A stretch of 64,000 nucleotides of DNA. Origin: Ecdyonurus torrentis. Lineage: Eukaryota; Arthropoda; Insecta; Ephemeroptera; Heptageniidae. The notes below the pieces were generated by a model. It saw only the letters and a program-made list of their open reading frames with translations, was not told where the DNA came from and did no database searches. The stretch is taken from assembly GCA_949318235.1 (NCBI GenBank), contig OX439131.1, forward strand, positions 3,183,964-3,247,963. Direction: 5' to 3'. Below are positions 12,436 to 26,419 of the stretch, one piece after another; positions within the stretch are counted from its first letter, which is position 1; each line of letters begins with the position of its first letter. A program made the translations under genes and the position numbers.

Positions 12436-15400
12436 CTTAAATACATAATTATAGCTAATGAAATATACAAAAACATAGCGCTAGGATTCAAAACTAATTT
12501 GCAACATAGATTGGGCTTTGTACTACCCACACACAAACATAGGTGTGTGTATATCTTGTGTTATATTTTACAGATTCCTTTAACATAATATTTTCTCTTA
12601 AATACGGTCAAACAAACACATACAAGGCTTATGTAAAATACATAAACATCAAGACAGGGAATTAAACAAGATTTCCTAATAGGTTCGGACGCTTACAGGT
12701 TTTTTACAAACAAACGTGTGTGTATTATGTGAAGCTTTTTTTTACCGATCGTTTAATCACAACATTTTTACTTTTTACTATCTAAAAAAAATTGAATGCA
12801 TTATGTAAAATACAAAAACATTGCGCCATGAAATAGAACAAGATTTCAAGATCGGTGGGGACCCTCACTGCTTGCTTACAAACATAAATGTGTGTATTAT
12901 GCGATGCCTATTTTAAATTTTTCTTTAAAAATAATATTTACTTAATAGTATCTTAAATACATAATTATTTATGGCTTATGAAAAATACAAAAACCATCGC
13001 GCTAGGATTCAAAACTAATTTTCAACATAGATTGGGATTCGTACTACCCACACACAAACATAGGTGTGTGTATATCTTGTGTTATATTTTACAGATTCCT
13101 TTAACATAATATTTTCTCTAAAATACGGTCAAACAAACACATAAAAACTTATGTAAAATACGTTAACATCAAGACAGGGAATTAAACGAGATTTCCTAAT
13201 AGGTTCGGACGCCTACAGCTTTGTTACAAACAAACGTGTGTGTATTATGTGAAGCTTGTTTTTACCGATCGTTTAATCACAAAATTTTCACTTTTTACTA
13301 TCTAAAAAACATATGAATGCATTATGTAAAATACAAAAACATTGCGCCATGAAATAAAACAAGATTTCAAGATCGGTAAGTACCCTCACTGTTTGCTCAC
13401 AAACATAGATGTGTGTATTATGCAATGCCTATTTTAAATATTCTTTAAACATAATATTTTTACTTAATATTATCTTAAATACATAATTATGGCTTATGAA
13501 AAATACAAAAACATCGCGCTAGGATTCAAAACTAATTTTCAACATAGATTGGGATTTGTACTACCCACACACAAACATAGGTGTGTGTATATCTTGTGTT
13601 ATATTTTACAGATTCCTTTAACATAATATTTTCTCTAAAATACGGTCAAACAAACACATAAAAGGCTTATGTAAAATACGTTAACATCAAGTCAGGGAAT
13701 TAAACGAGATTTCCTAATAGGTTCGGACGCCTACAGCTTTGTTACAAACAAACGTGTGTGTATTATGTGAAGCTTTTTTTTACCGATCGTTTAATTTCAA
13801 AATTTTCACTTTTTACTATATTAAAAACATATGAAAGCATTATGTAAAATACAAAAACATTGTGTTATGAAAAAAAACGAGATTTCAAGATCGGTGGGGA
13901 CCCTCACTGCTTGCTCACAAACATAGATGTGTGTATTATGCGATGCCTATTTTTACCTATTCTTTAAACATAATATTTTTACTTAATATTATCTTAAATA
14001 CATAATTATGGCTTATGAAAAATACAAAAACATCGCGCTAGGATTCAAAACTAATTTTCAACATAGATTAGGATTTGTACTACCCACACACAAACATAGG
14101 TGTGTGTATATCTTGTGTTATATTTTACAGATACCTTTAACATAATATTTTCTCTAAAATACGGTCAAACGAACTAATAAAAGGCTTATGTAAAATACAT
14201 AAACATCAAGACAGGGAATTAAACGAGATTTCCTAATAGGTTCGGACGCCTACAGCTTTCTTACAAACATACGTGTGTGTATTAAGTGAAGCTTTTTTTT
14301 TTCAATAGTTTAATCCCAAAATTTTCACTTTTTACTATCTTAAAAACATATGAATGCATTATGTAAAATACAAAAACATTGTGCCATGAAATAAAACAAG
14401 ATTTCAAGATCGGTGGGGACCCTCACTGCTTGCTCACAAACATAGATGTGTGTATTTTGCGATGCCTATTATAAATATTATTAAACATATTATTTTTACT
14501 TAATATTTGCTTAAATACATAATTATGGCTTATAAAAAATACAAAAACATCGCGCTAGGATTCAAAACTAATTTTCAACATAGATTGGGATTTGTACTAC
14601 CCACACACAAACATAGGTGTGTGTATATCTTGTGTTATATTTTACAGATTCCTTTAACATAATATTTTCTCTAAAATACGGTCAAACAAACACATACAAG
14701 GCTTATGTAAAATACATAAACATCAAGACAGGGAATTAAACGAAATTTCCTAATAGGTTCGGACGCCTACAGCTTTCTTACAAACATACGTGTGTGTATT
14801 ATGTGAAGCTTTTTTTTACCGATCGTTTAATCACAAAATTTTCACTTTTTACGATCTAAAAAACATATGAATGGATTAAGTAAAATACAAAAACATTGCG
14901 CCATGAAATAAAACAAGATTTCAAGATCGGTGGGGACCCTCACTGCTTGCTCACAAACATAGATGTGTGTATTATGCAATGCCTATTTTAAATATTCTTT
15001 AAACATAATATTTTTACTTAATATTATCTTAAATACATAATTATGGCTTATGAAAAATACAAAAACATCGCGCTAGGATTCAAAACTAATTTTCAACATA
15101 GATTGGGATTTGTACTACCCACACACAAACATAGGTGTGTGTATATCTTGTGTTATATTTTACAGATTCCTTTAACATAATATTTTCTCTAAATTACGGT
15201 CAAAAAAACACATAAATTGCTTATAAAAAATACATAAACATCAAGACAGGGAATTAAACGAGATTTCCTAATAGGTTCGGACACCTACAGCTTTCTTACA
15301 AACATACGAGTGTGTATTATGTGAAGCTTTTTTTTACCGATCGTTTAATCACAACATTTTCACTTTTTACTATCTAAAAAACATATGAATGCATTATGTA

Positions 15401-15600
15401 AAATACAAAAACATTGTGCCATGAAATAAAACAAGATTTCAAGATCGGTGGGGACCCTCACTGCTTGCTCACAAACATAGATGTGTGTATTATGCGATGC
15501 CTATTATAAATATTATTAAACATAATATTTTTACTTAATATTAGCTTAAATACATAATTATGGCTTTTGAAAAATACAAAAAAAACGCGCTAGGATTCAA
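12436..15600. repeat. segmental duplication I, continuation, copy 1 (pairs with 26420-29590)
   Basis: After the hybrid monomer the match to the downstream copy resumes at an offset of 13984-13990 bp. Shared rare variants are AAACCATCGCG at 12991 and 26981, CATAAAAACTTATG, GGTAAGTACC, CGAACTAATAAAAGG, GTGTATTTTGCG and GGCTTTTGAAAAATAC. The match fades inside the monomer starting at 15545, whose B subunit (CAGCCATCTTTTAAAC) is private. Confidence 0.85.
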
Positions 15601-18600
15601 AACTAATTTTCAACATAGATTGGGATTTGTACTACCCACACACAAACATAGGTGTGTGTATATCTTGTGTTATATTTTACAGATTCCTTTAACATAATAT
15701 TTTCTCTAAAATACGGTCAAACAAACACATACAAGGCTTATGTAAAATACATAAACATCAAGACAGGGAATTAAACGAGATTTCCTAATAGGTTCGGACG
15801 CCTACAGCCATCTTTTAAACATACGTGTGTGTATTATGTGAAGCTTTTTTTTTACCGATCGTTTAATCACAAAATTTTTAATTTTTACGATCTAAAAAAC
15901 ATATGAATGCATTAAGTAAAATACAAAAACATTGCGCCATGAAATAAAACAAGATTTCAAGATCGGTAAGTACCCTCACTGTTTGCTCACAAACATAGAT
16001 GTGTGTATTATGCAATGCCTATTTTAAATATTCTTTAAACATAATATTTTTACTTAATATTATCTTAAATACATAATTATGGCTTATGAAAAATACAAAA
16101 ACATCGCGCTAGGATTCAAAACTAATTTTCAACATAGATTGGGATTTGTACTACCCACACACAAACATAGGTGTGTGTATATCTTGTGTTATATTTTACA
16201 GATTCCTTTAACATAATATTTTCTCTAAAATACGGTCAAACAAACACATAAAAGGCTTATGTAAAATACGTTAACATCAAGACAGGGAATTAAACGAGAT
16301 TTCCTAATAGGTTCGGACGCCTACAGCTTTGTTACAAACAAACGTGTGTGTATTATGTGAAGCTTTTTTTTACCGATCGTTTAATCTCAAAATTTTCACT
16401 TTTTACTACATTAAAAACATATGAAAGCATTATGTAAAATACAAAAACATTGTGTTATGAAAAAAAACGAGATTTCAAGATCGGTGGGGACCCTCACTGC
16501 TTGCTCACAAACATAGATGTGTGTATTATGCGATGCCTATTTTTACCTATTCTTTAAACATAATATTTTTACTTAATATTATCTTAAATACATAATTATG
16601 GCTTATGAAAAATACAAAAACATCGCGCTAGGATTCAAAACTAATTTTCAACATAGATTAGGATTTGTACTACCCACACACAAACATAGGTGTGTGTATA
16701 TCTTGTGTTATATTTTACAGATTCCTTTAACATAATATTTTCTCTAAAATACGGTCAAACAAACACATAAAAGGCTTATGTAAAATACATAAACATCAAG
16801 ACAGGGAATTAAACGAGATTTCCTAATAGGTTCGGACGCCTACAGCTTTCTTACAAACATACGTGTGTGTATTACGTGAAGCTTTTTTTTTTTCAATAGT
16901 TTAATCCCAAAATTTTCACTTTTTACTATCTTAAAAACATATGAATGCATTATGTAAAATACAAAAACATTGTGCCATGAAATAAAACAAGATTTCAAGA
17001 TCGGTGGGGACCCTCACTGCTTGCTCACAAACATAGATGTGTGTATTTTGCGATGCCTATTATAAATATTATTAAACATAATATTTTTACTTAATATTAT
17101 CTTAAATACATAATTATGGCTTATGAAAAATACAAAAACATCGCGCTAGGATTCAAAACTAATTTTCAACATAGATTGGGCTTTGTACTACCCACACACA
17201 AACATAGGTGTGTGTATATCTTGTGTTATATTTTACAGATTCCTTTAACATAATATTTTCTCTAAATTACGGTCAAAAAAACACATAAATTGCTTATAAA
17301 AAATACATAAACATCAAGACAGGGAATTAAACGAGATTTCCTAATAGGTTCGGACACCTACAGCTTTCTTTCAAACATACGAGTGTGTATTATGTGAAGC
17401 TTTTTTTTACCGATCGTTTAATCACAACATTTTCACTTTTTACTATCTAAAAAACATATGAATGCATTATGTAAAATACAAAAACATTGTGCCATGAAAT
17501 AAAACAAGATTTCAAGATCGGTGGGGACCCTCACTGCTTGCTCACAAACATAGATGTGTGTATTATGCGATGCCTATTATAAATATTATTAAACATAATA
17601 TTTTTACTTAATATTAGCTTAAATACATAATTATGGCTAATGAAAAATACAAAAACATCGCGCTAGGATTCAAAACTAATTTTCAACATAGATTGGGATT
17701 TGTACTACCCACACACAAACATAGGTGTGTGTATATCTTGTGTTATATTTTACAGATTCCTTTAACATAATATTTTCTCTAAAATACGGTCAAACAAACA
17801 CATAAAAGGCTTATGTAAAATACGTTAACATCAAGACAGGGAATTAAACGAGATTTCCTAATAGGTTCGGACGCCTACAGCTTTGTTACAAACAAACGTG
17901 TTTGTATTATGTGAAGCTTTTTTTTACCGATCGTTTAATCTCAAAATTTTCACTTTTTACTATATTAAAAACATATGAAAGCATTATGTAAAATACAAAA
18001 ACATTGTGCCATGAAAAAAAACGAGATTTCAAGATCGGTGGGGACCCTCACTGCTTGCTCACAAACATAGATGTGTGTATTATGCGATGCCTATTTTTAC
18101 CTATTCTTTAAACATAATATTTTTACTTAATATTATCTTAAATACATAATTATGGCTTATGAAAAATACAAAAACATCGCGCTAGGATTCAAAACTAATT
18201 TTCAACATAGATTGGGATTTGTACTACCCACACACAAACATAGGTGTGTGTATATCTTGTGTTATATTTTACAGATTCCTTTAACATAATATTTTCTCTA
18301 AAATACGGTCAAACAAACACAAAAAAGGCTTATGTAAAATACATAAACATCAAGACAGGGAATTAAACGAGATTTTCTAATAGGTTCGGACGCCTACAGC
18401 TTTCTTACAAACATACGTGTGTGTATTAAGTGAAGCTTTTTTTTTCAATAGTTTAATCCCAAAATTTTCACTTTTTAGTATCTTAAAAACATATGAATGC
18501 ATTATGTAAAATACAAAAACATTGTGCCATGAAATAAAACAAGATTTCAAGATCGGTGGGGACCCTTACTGCTTGCTCACAAACATAGATGTGTGTATTA

Positions 18601-18652
18601 TGCGATGCCTATTATAAATATTATTAAACATAATATTTTTACTTAATATTAG

Positions 18653-20723
18653 CTTAAATACATAATTATGGCTTATAAAAAATACAAAAACATCGCGCTA
18701 GGATTCAAAACTAATTTTCAACATAGATTGGGATTTGTACTACCCACACACAAACATAGGTGTGTGTATATCTTGTGTTATATTTTACAGATTCCTTTAA
18801 CATAATATTTTCTCTAAAATACGGTCAAACAAACACATACAAGGCTTATGTAAAATACATAAACATCAAGACAGGGAATTAAACGAGATTTCCTAATAGG
18901 TTCGGACGCCTACAGCTTTCTTACAAACATACGTGTGTGTATTATGTGAAGCTTTTTTTTACCGATCGTTTAATCACAAAATTTTCACTTTTTACGATCT
19001 AAAAAACATATGAATGGATTAAGTAAATACAAAAACATTGCGCCATGAAATAAAACAAGATTTCAAGATCGGTGGGGACCCTCACTGTTTGCTCACAAAC
19101 ATAGATGTGTGTATTATGCAATTCCTATTTTAAATATTCTTTAAACATAATATTTTTACTTAATATTATCTTAAATACATAATTATGGCTTATGAAAAAT
19201 ACAAAAACATCGCGCTAGGATTCAAAACTAATTTTCAACATAGATTGGGATTTGTACTACCCACACACAAACATAGGTGTGTGTATATCTTGTGTTATAT
19301 TTTACAGATTCCTTTAACATAATATTTTCTCTAAATTACGGTCAAAAAAACACATAAATTGCTTATGTAAAATACATAAACATCAAGACAGGGAATTAAA
19401 CGAGATTTCCTAATAGGTTCGGACGCCTACAGCTTTCTTACAAACATACGTGTGTGTATTATGTGAAGCTTGTTTTTACCGATCGTTTAATCACAACATT
19501 TTCACTTTTTACTATCTAAAAAACATATGAATGCATTATGTAAAATACAAAAACATTGTGCCATGAAATAAAACAAGATTTCAAGATCGGTGGGGACCCT
19601 CACTGCTTGCTCACAAACATAGATGTGTGTATTATGCGATGCCTATTATAAATATTATTAAACATAATATTTTTACTTAATATTAGCTTAAATACATAAT
19701 TATGGCTTATGAAAAATACAAAAACATCGCGCTAGGATTCAAAACTAATTTTCAACATAGATTGGGATTTGTACTACCCACACACAAACATAGGTGTGTG
19801 TATATCTTGTGTTATATTTTACAGATTCCTTTAACATAATATTTTCTCTAAAATACGGTCAAACAAACACATAAAAGGCTTATGTAAAATACGTTAACAT
19901 CAAGACAGGGAATTAAACGAGATTTCCTAATAGGTTCGGACGCCTACAGCTTTGTTACAAACAAACGTGTGTGTATTATGTGAAGCTTTTTTTTACCGAT
20001 CGTTTAATCTCAAAATTTTCACTTTTTACTATATTAAAAACATATGAAAGCATTATGTAAAATACAAAAACATTGTGCCATGAAAAAAAACGAGATTTCA
20101 AGATCGGTGGGGACCCTCACTGCTTGCTCACAAACATAGATGTGTGTATTATGCGATGCCTATTTTTACCTATTCTTTAAACATAATATTTTTACTTAAT
20201 ATTATCTTAAATACATAATTATGGCTTATGAAAAATACAAAAACATCGCGCTAGGATTCAAAACTAATTTTCAACATAGATTAGGATTTGTACTACCCAC
20301 ACACAAACATAGGTGTGTGTATATCTTGTGTTATATTTTACAGATTCCTTTAACATAATATTTTCTCTAAAATACGGTCAAACAAACACATAAAAGGCTT
20401 ATGTAAAATACATAAACATCAAGACAGGGAATTAAACGAGATTTTCTAATAGGTTCGGACGCCTACAGCTTTCTTACAAACATACGTGTGTGTATTAAGT
20501 GAAGCTTTTTTTTTCAATAGTTTAATCCCAAAATTTTCACTTTTTACTATATTAAAAACATATGAAAGCATTATGTAAAATACAAAAACATTGTGCCATG
20601 AAAAAAAACGAGATTTCAAGATCGGTGGGGACCCTCACTGCTTGCTCACAAACATAGATGTGTGTATTATGCGATGCCTATTTTTACCTATTCTTTAAAC
20701 ATAATATTTTTACTTAATATTAT
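18653..20723. repeat. four-monomer block (copy 2), ending in a hybrid monomer
   Basis: This block lies 2587 bp upstream of the copy at 21240, making a local five-monomer tandem duplication. Its flanking monomers (starting near 18.14 and at 20.72 kb) share GAGATTTTCTAATAGG and TTTTTAGTATCTT. The last monomer, 20206-20723, is a crossover hybrid. Its A subunit and first half of B, including CAATAG after the poly-T, match the CAATAG type, while ACTATATTA, GAAAGCATT and the TTTTTACC tail belong to the other type. Confidence 0.8.
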
Positions 20724-21239
20724 CTTAAATACATAATTATGGCTTATGAAAAATACAAAAACATCGCGCTAGGATTCAAAACTAATTTTCAACATAGATT
20801 GGGATTTGTACTACCCACACACAAACATAGGTGTGTGTATATCTTGTGTTATATTTTACAGATTCCTTTAACATAATATTTTCTCTAAAATACGGTCAAA
20901 CAAACACATAAAAGGCTTATGTAAAATACATAAACATCAAGACAGGGAATTAAACGAGATTTTCTAATAGGTTCGGACGCCTACAGCTTTCTTACAAACA
21001 TACGTGTGTGTATTAAGTGAAGCTTTTTTTTTCAATAGTTTAATCCCAAAATTTTCACTTTTTAGTATCTTAAAAACATATGAATGCATTATGTAAAATA
21101 CAAAAACATTGTGCCATGAAATAAAACAAGATTTCAAGATCGGTGGGGACCCTCACTGCTTGCTCACAAACATAGATGTGTGTATTATGCGATGCCTATT
21201 ATAAATATTATTAAACATAATATTTTTACTTAATATTAG

Positions 21240-23309
21240 CTTAAATACATAATTATGGCTTATAAAAAATACAAAAACATCGCGCTAGGATTCAAAACTA
21301 ATTTTCAACATAGATTGGGATTTGTACTACCCACACACAAACATAGGTGTGTGTATATCTTGTGTTATATTTTACAGATTCCTTTAACATAATATTTTCT
21401 CTAAAATACGGTCAAACAAACACATACAAGGCTTATGTAAAATACATAAACATCAAGACAGGGAATTAAACGAGATTTCCTAATAGGTTCGGACGCCTAC
21501 AGCTTTCTTACAAACATACGTGTGTGTATTATGTGAAGCTTTTTTTTACCGATCGTTTAATCACAAAATTTTCACTTTTTACGATCTAAAAAACATATGA
21601 ATGGATTAAGTAAATACAAAAACATTGCGCCATGAAATAAAACAAGATTTCAAGATCGGTGGGGACCCTCACTGTTTGCTCACAAACATAGATGTGTGTA
21701 TTATGCAATTCCTATTTTAAATATTCTTTAAACATAATATTTTTACTTAATATTATCTTAAATACATAATTATGGCTTATGAAAAATACAAAAACATCGC
21801 GCTAGGATTCAAAACTAATTTTCAACATAGATTGGGATTTGTACTACCCACACACAAACATAGGTGTGTGTATATCTTGTGTTATATTTTACAGATTCCT
21901 TTAACATAATATTTTCTCTAAATTACGGTCAAAAAAACACATAAATTGCTTATGTAAAATACATAAACATCAAGACAGGGAATTAAACGAGATTTCCTAA
22001 TAGGTTCGGACGCCTACAGCTTTCTTACAAACATACGTGTGTGTATTATGTGAAGCTTGTTTTTACCGATCGTTTAATCACAACATTTTCACTTTTTACT
22101 ATCTAAAAAACATATGAATGCATTATGTAAAATACAAAAACATTGTGCCATGAAATAAAACAAGATTTCAAGATCGGTGGGGACCCTCACTGCTTGCTCA
22201 CAAACATAGATGTGTGTATTATGCGATGCCTATTATAAATATTATTAAACATAATATTTTTACTTAATATTAGCTTAAATACATAATTATGGCTTATGAA
22301 AAATACAAAATCATCGCGCTAGGATTCAAAACTAATTTTCAACATAGATTGGGATTTGTACTACCCACACACAAACATAGGTGTGTGTATATCTTGTGTT
22401 ATATTTTACAGATTCCTTTAACATAATATTTTCTCTAAAATACGGTCAAACAAACACATAAAAGGCTTATGTAAAATACGTTAACATCAAGACAGGGAAT
22501 TAAACGAGATTTCCTAATAGGTTCGGACGCCTACAGCTTTGTTACAAACAAACGTGTGTGTATTATGTGAAGCTTTTTTTTACCGATCGTTTAATCTCAA
22601 AATTTTCACTTTTTACTATATTAAAAACATATGAAAGCATTATGTAAAATACAAAAACATTGTGCCATGAAAAAAAACGAGATTTTAAGATCGGTGGGGA
22701 CCCTCACTGCTTGCTCACAAACATAGATGTGTGTATTATGCGATGCCTATTTTTACCTATTCTTTAAACATAATATTTTTACTTAATATTATCTTAAATA
22801 CATAATTATGGCTTATGAAAAATACAAAAACATCGCGCTAGGATTCAAAACTAATTTTCAACATAGATTGGGATTTGTACTACCCACACACAAACATAGG
22901 TGTGTGTATATCTTGTGTTATATTTTACAGATTCCTTTAACATAATATTTTCTCTAAAATACGGTCAAACAAACACATAAAAGGCTTATGTAAAATACAT
23001 AAAGATCAAGACAGAGAATAAAACGAGATTTCCTAATAGGTTCGGACGCCTACAGCTTTCTTACAAACATACGTGTGTGTATTAAGTGAAGCTTTTTTTT
23101 TTCAATAGTTTAATCCCAAAATTTTCACTTTTTACTATCTTAAAAACATATGAATGCATTATGTAAAATACAAAAACATTGTGCCATGAAATAAAACTAG
23201 ATTTCAAGATCGGTGGGGACCCTCACTGCTTGCTCACAAACATAGATGTGTGTATTATGCGATGCCTATTATAAATATTATTAAACATAATATTTTTACT
23301 TAATATTAG
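21240..23309. repeat. four-monomer block (copy 3)
   Basis: This block is 13465 bp downstream of copy 1 and 2587 bp downstream of copy 2. It shares CAAAATCATCGCG and GACAGAGAATAAAACG with copy 1. It forms the start of the large segmental duplication that continues to ~25.38 kb. Confidence 0.85.
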
Positions 23310-25383
23310 CTTAAATACATAATTATGGCTTATGAAAAATACAAAAACATCGCGCTAGGATTCAAAACTAATTTTCAACATAGATTGGGATTTGTACTAC
23401 CCACACACAAACATAGGTGTGTGTATATCTTGTGTTATATTTTACAGATTCCTTTAACATAATATTTTCTCTAAAATACGGTCAAACAAACACATACAAG
23501 GCTTATGTAAAATACATAAACATCAAGACAGGGAATTAAACGAGATTTCCTAATAGGTTCGGACGCCTACAGCTTTCTTACAAACATACGTGTGTGTATT
23601 ATGTGAAGCTTTTTTTTGCAATAGTTTAATCCCAAAATTTTCACTTTTTACTATCTTAAAAACATATGAATGCATTATGAAAAATACAAAAACATTGCGC
23701 CATGAAATAGAACAAGATTTCAAGATCGGTGGGGACCCTCACTGCTTGCTTACAAACATAAATGTGTGTATTATATGCGATGCCTATTTTAAATTTTTCT
23801 TTAAAAATAATATTTACTTAATAGTATCTTAAATACATAATTATGGCTTATAAAAAATACAAACACATCGCGCTAGGATTCAAAACTAATTTTCAACATA
23901 GATTGGGCTTTGTACTACCCACACACAAACATAGGTGTGTGTATATCTTGTGTTATATTTTACAGATTCCTTTAACATAATATTTTCTCTAAAATACGAT
24001 CAAACAATTACATACAAGGCTTATGTAAAATATATAAACATCAAGACAGGGAACTAAACAATATTTCCTAATAGGTTCGGACGCCTACAGGTTTTTTACA
24101 AACAAACGTGTGTGTATTATGTGAAGCTTTTTTTTACCGATCGTTTAATCACAACATTTTTACTTTTTACTATCTAAAAAAAATTGAATGCATTATGTAA
24201 AATACAAAAACATTGCGCCATGAAATAGAACAAGATTTCAAGATCGGTGGGGACCCTCACTGCTTGCTTACAAACATAAATGTGTGTATTATGCGATGCC
24301 TATTTTAAATTTTTCTTTAAAAATAATATTTACTTAATAGTATCTTAAATACATAATTATTTATGGCTTATGAAAAATACAAAAACATCGCGCTAGGATT
24401 CAAAACTAATTTTCAACATAGATTGGGATTTGTACTACCCACACACAAACATAGGTTTGTGTATATCTTGTGTTATATTTTACAGATTCCTTTAACATAA
24501 TATTTTCTCTAAAATACGGTCAAACAAACACATAAAAGGCTTATGTAAAATACGTTAACATCAAGACAGGGAATTAAACGAGATTTCCTAATAGGTTCGG
24601 ACGCCTACAGCTTTGTTACAAACAAACGTGTGTGTATTATGTGAAGCTTGTTTTTACCGATCGTTTAATCACAAAATTTTTACTTTTTACGATCTAAAAA
24701 ACATATGAATGCATTAAGTAAAATACAAAAACATTGCGCCATGAAATAAAACAAGATTTCAAGATCGGTAAGGACCCTTACTGTTTGCTCACAAACATAG
24801 ATGTGTGTATTATGCAATGCCTATTTAAATATTCTTTAAACATAATATTTTTACTTAATATTATCTTAAATACATAATTATGGCTTATGAAAAATACAAA
24901 AACATCGCGCTAGGATTCAAAACTAATTTTCAACATAGATTGGGATTTGTACTACCCACACACAAACATAGGTGTGTGTATATCTTGTGTTATATTTTAC
25001 AGATTCCTTTAACATAATATTTTCTCTAAATTACGGTCAAAAAAACACATAAATTGCTTATGTAAAATACATAAACATCAAGACAGGGAATTAAACGAGA
25101 TTTCCTAATAGGTTCGGACACCTACAGCTTTCTTTCAAACATACGAGTGTGTATTATGTGAAGCTTTTTTTTACCGATCGTTTAATCACAACATTTTCAC
25201 TTTTTACTATATTAAAAACATATGAAAGCATTATGTAAAATACAAAAACATTGTGCCATGAAAAAAAATGAGATTTAAAGATCGGTGGGGACCCTCACTG
25301 CTTGCTCACAAACATAGATGTGTGTATTATGCGATGCCTATTTTTACCTATTCTTTAAACATAATATTTTTACTTAATATTAG
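21240..25383. repeat. segmental duplication I, copy 2
   Basis: This is the partner of 7775-11917 and shows few differences from it. Those seen include CAAACAATTACATAC against CAAACAAACACATAA, and ATAAAGATC against ATAAACATC. The match ends where copy 1 enters the hybrid monomer at 11918; copy 2 instead has two monomers of other types at 25384-26419. Confidence 0.88.
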
Positions 25384-26419
25384 CTTAAATACATAATTAT
25401 GGCTTATGAAAAATACAAAAACATCGCGCTAGGATTCAAAACTAATTTTCAACATAGATTGGGATTTGTACCACCCACACAGAAACATAGGTGTGTGTAT
25501 ATCTTGTGTTATATTTTACAGATTCCTTTAACATAATATTTTCTCTAAAATACGGTCAAACAAACACATAAAAGGCTTATGTAAAATACGTTAACATCAA
25601 GACAGGGAATTAAACGAGATTTCCTAATAGGTTCGGACGCCTACAGCTTTGTTACAAACAAACGTGTGTGTATTATGTGAAGCTTTTTTTTACCGATCGT
25701 TTAATTTCAAAATTTTCACTTTTTACTATATTAAAAACATATGAAAGCATTATGTAAAATACAAAAACATTGTGTTATGAAAAAAAACGAGATTTCAAGA
25801 TCGGTGGGGACCCTCACTGCTTGCTCACAAACATAGATGTGTGTATTATGCGATGCCTATTTTTACCTATTCTTTAAACATAATATTTTTACTTAATATT
25901 ATCTTAAATACATAATTATGGCTTATGAAAAATACAAAAACATCGCGCTAGGATTCAAAACTAATTTTCAACATAGATTAGGATTTGTACTACCCACACA
26001 CAAACATAGGTGTGTGTATATCTTGTGTTATATTTTACAGATTCCTTTAACATAATATTTTCTCTAAAATACGGTCAAACGAACTAATAAAAGGCTTATG
26101 TAAAATACATAAACATCAAGACAGGGAATTAAACGAGATTTCCTAATAGGTTCGGACGCCTACAGCTTTCTTACAAACATACGTGTGTGTATTAAGTGAA
26201 GCTTTTTTTTTTCAATAGTTTAATCCCAAAATTTTCACTTTTTACTATCTTAAAAACATATGAATGCATTATGTAAAATACAAAAACGTTGTGCCATAAA
26301 ATAAAACAAGATTTCAAGATCGGTGGGGACCCTCACTGCTTGCTCACAAACATAGATGTGTGTATTTTGCGATGCCTATTATAAATATTATTAAACATAA
26401 TATTTTTACTTAATATTAT

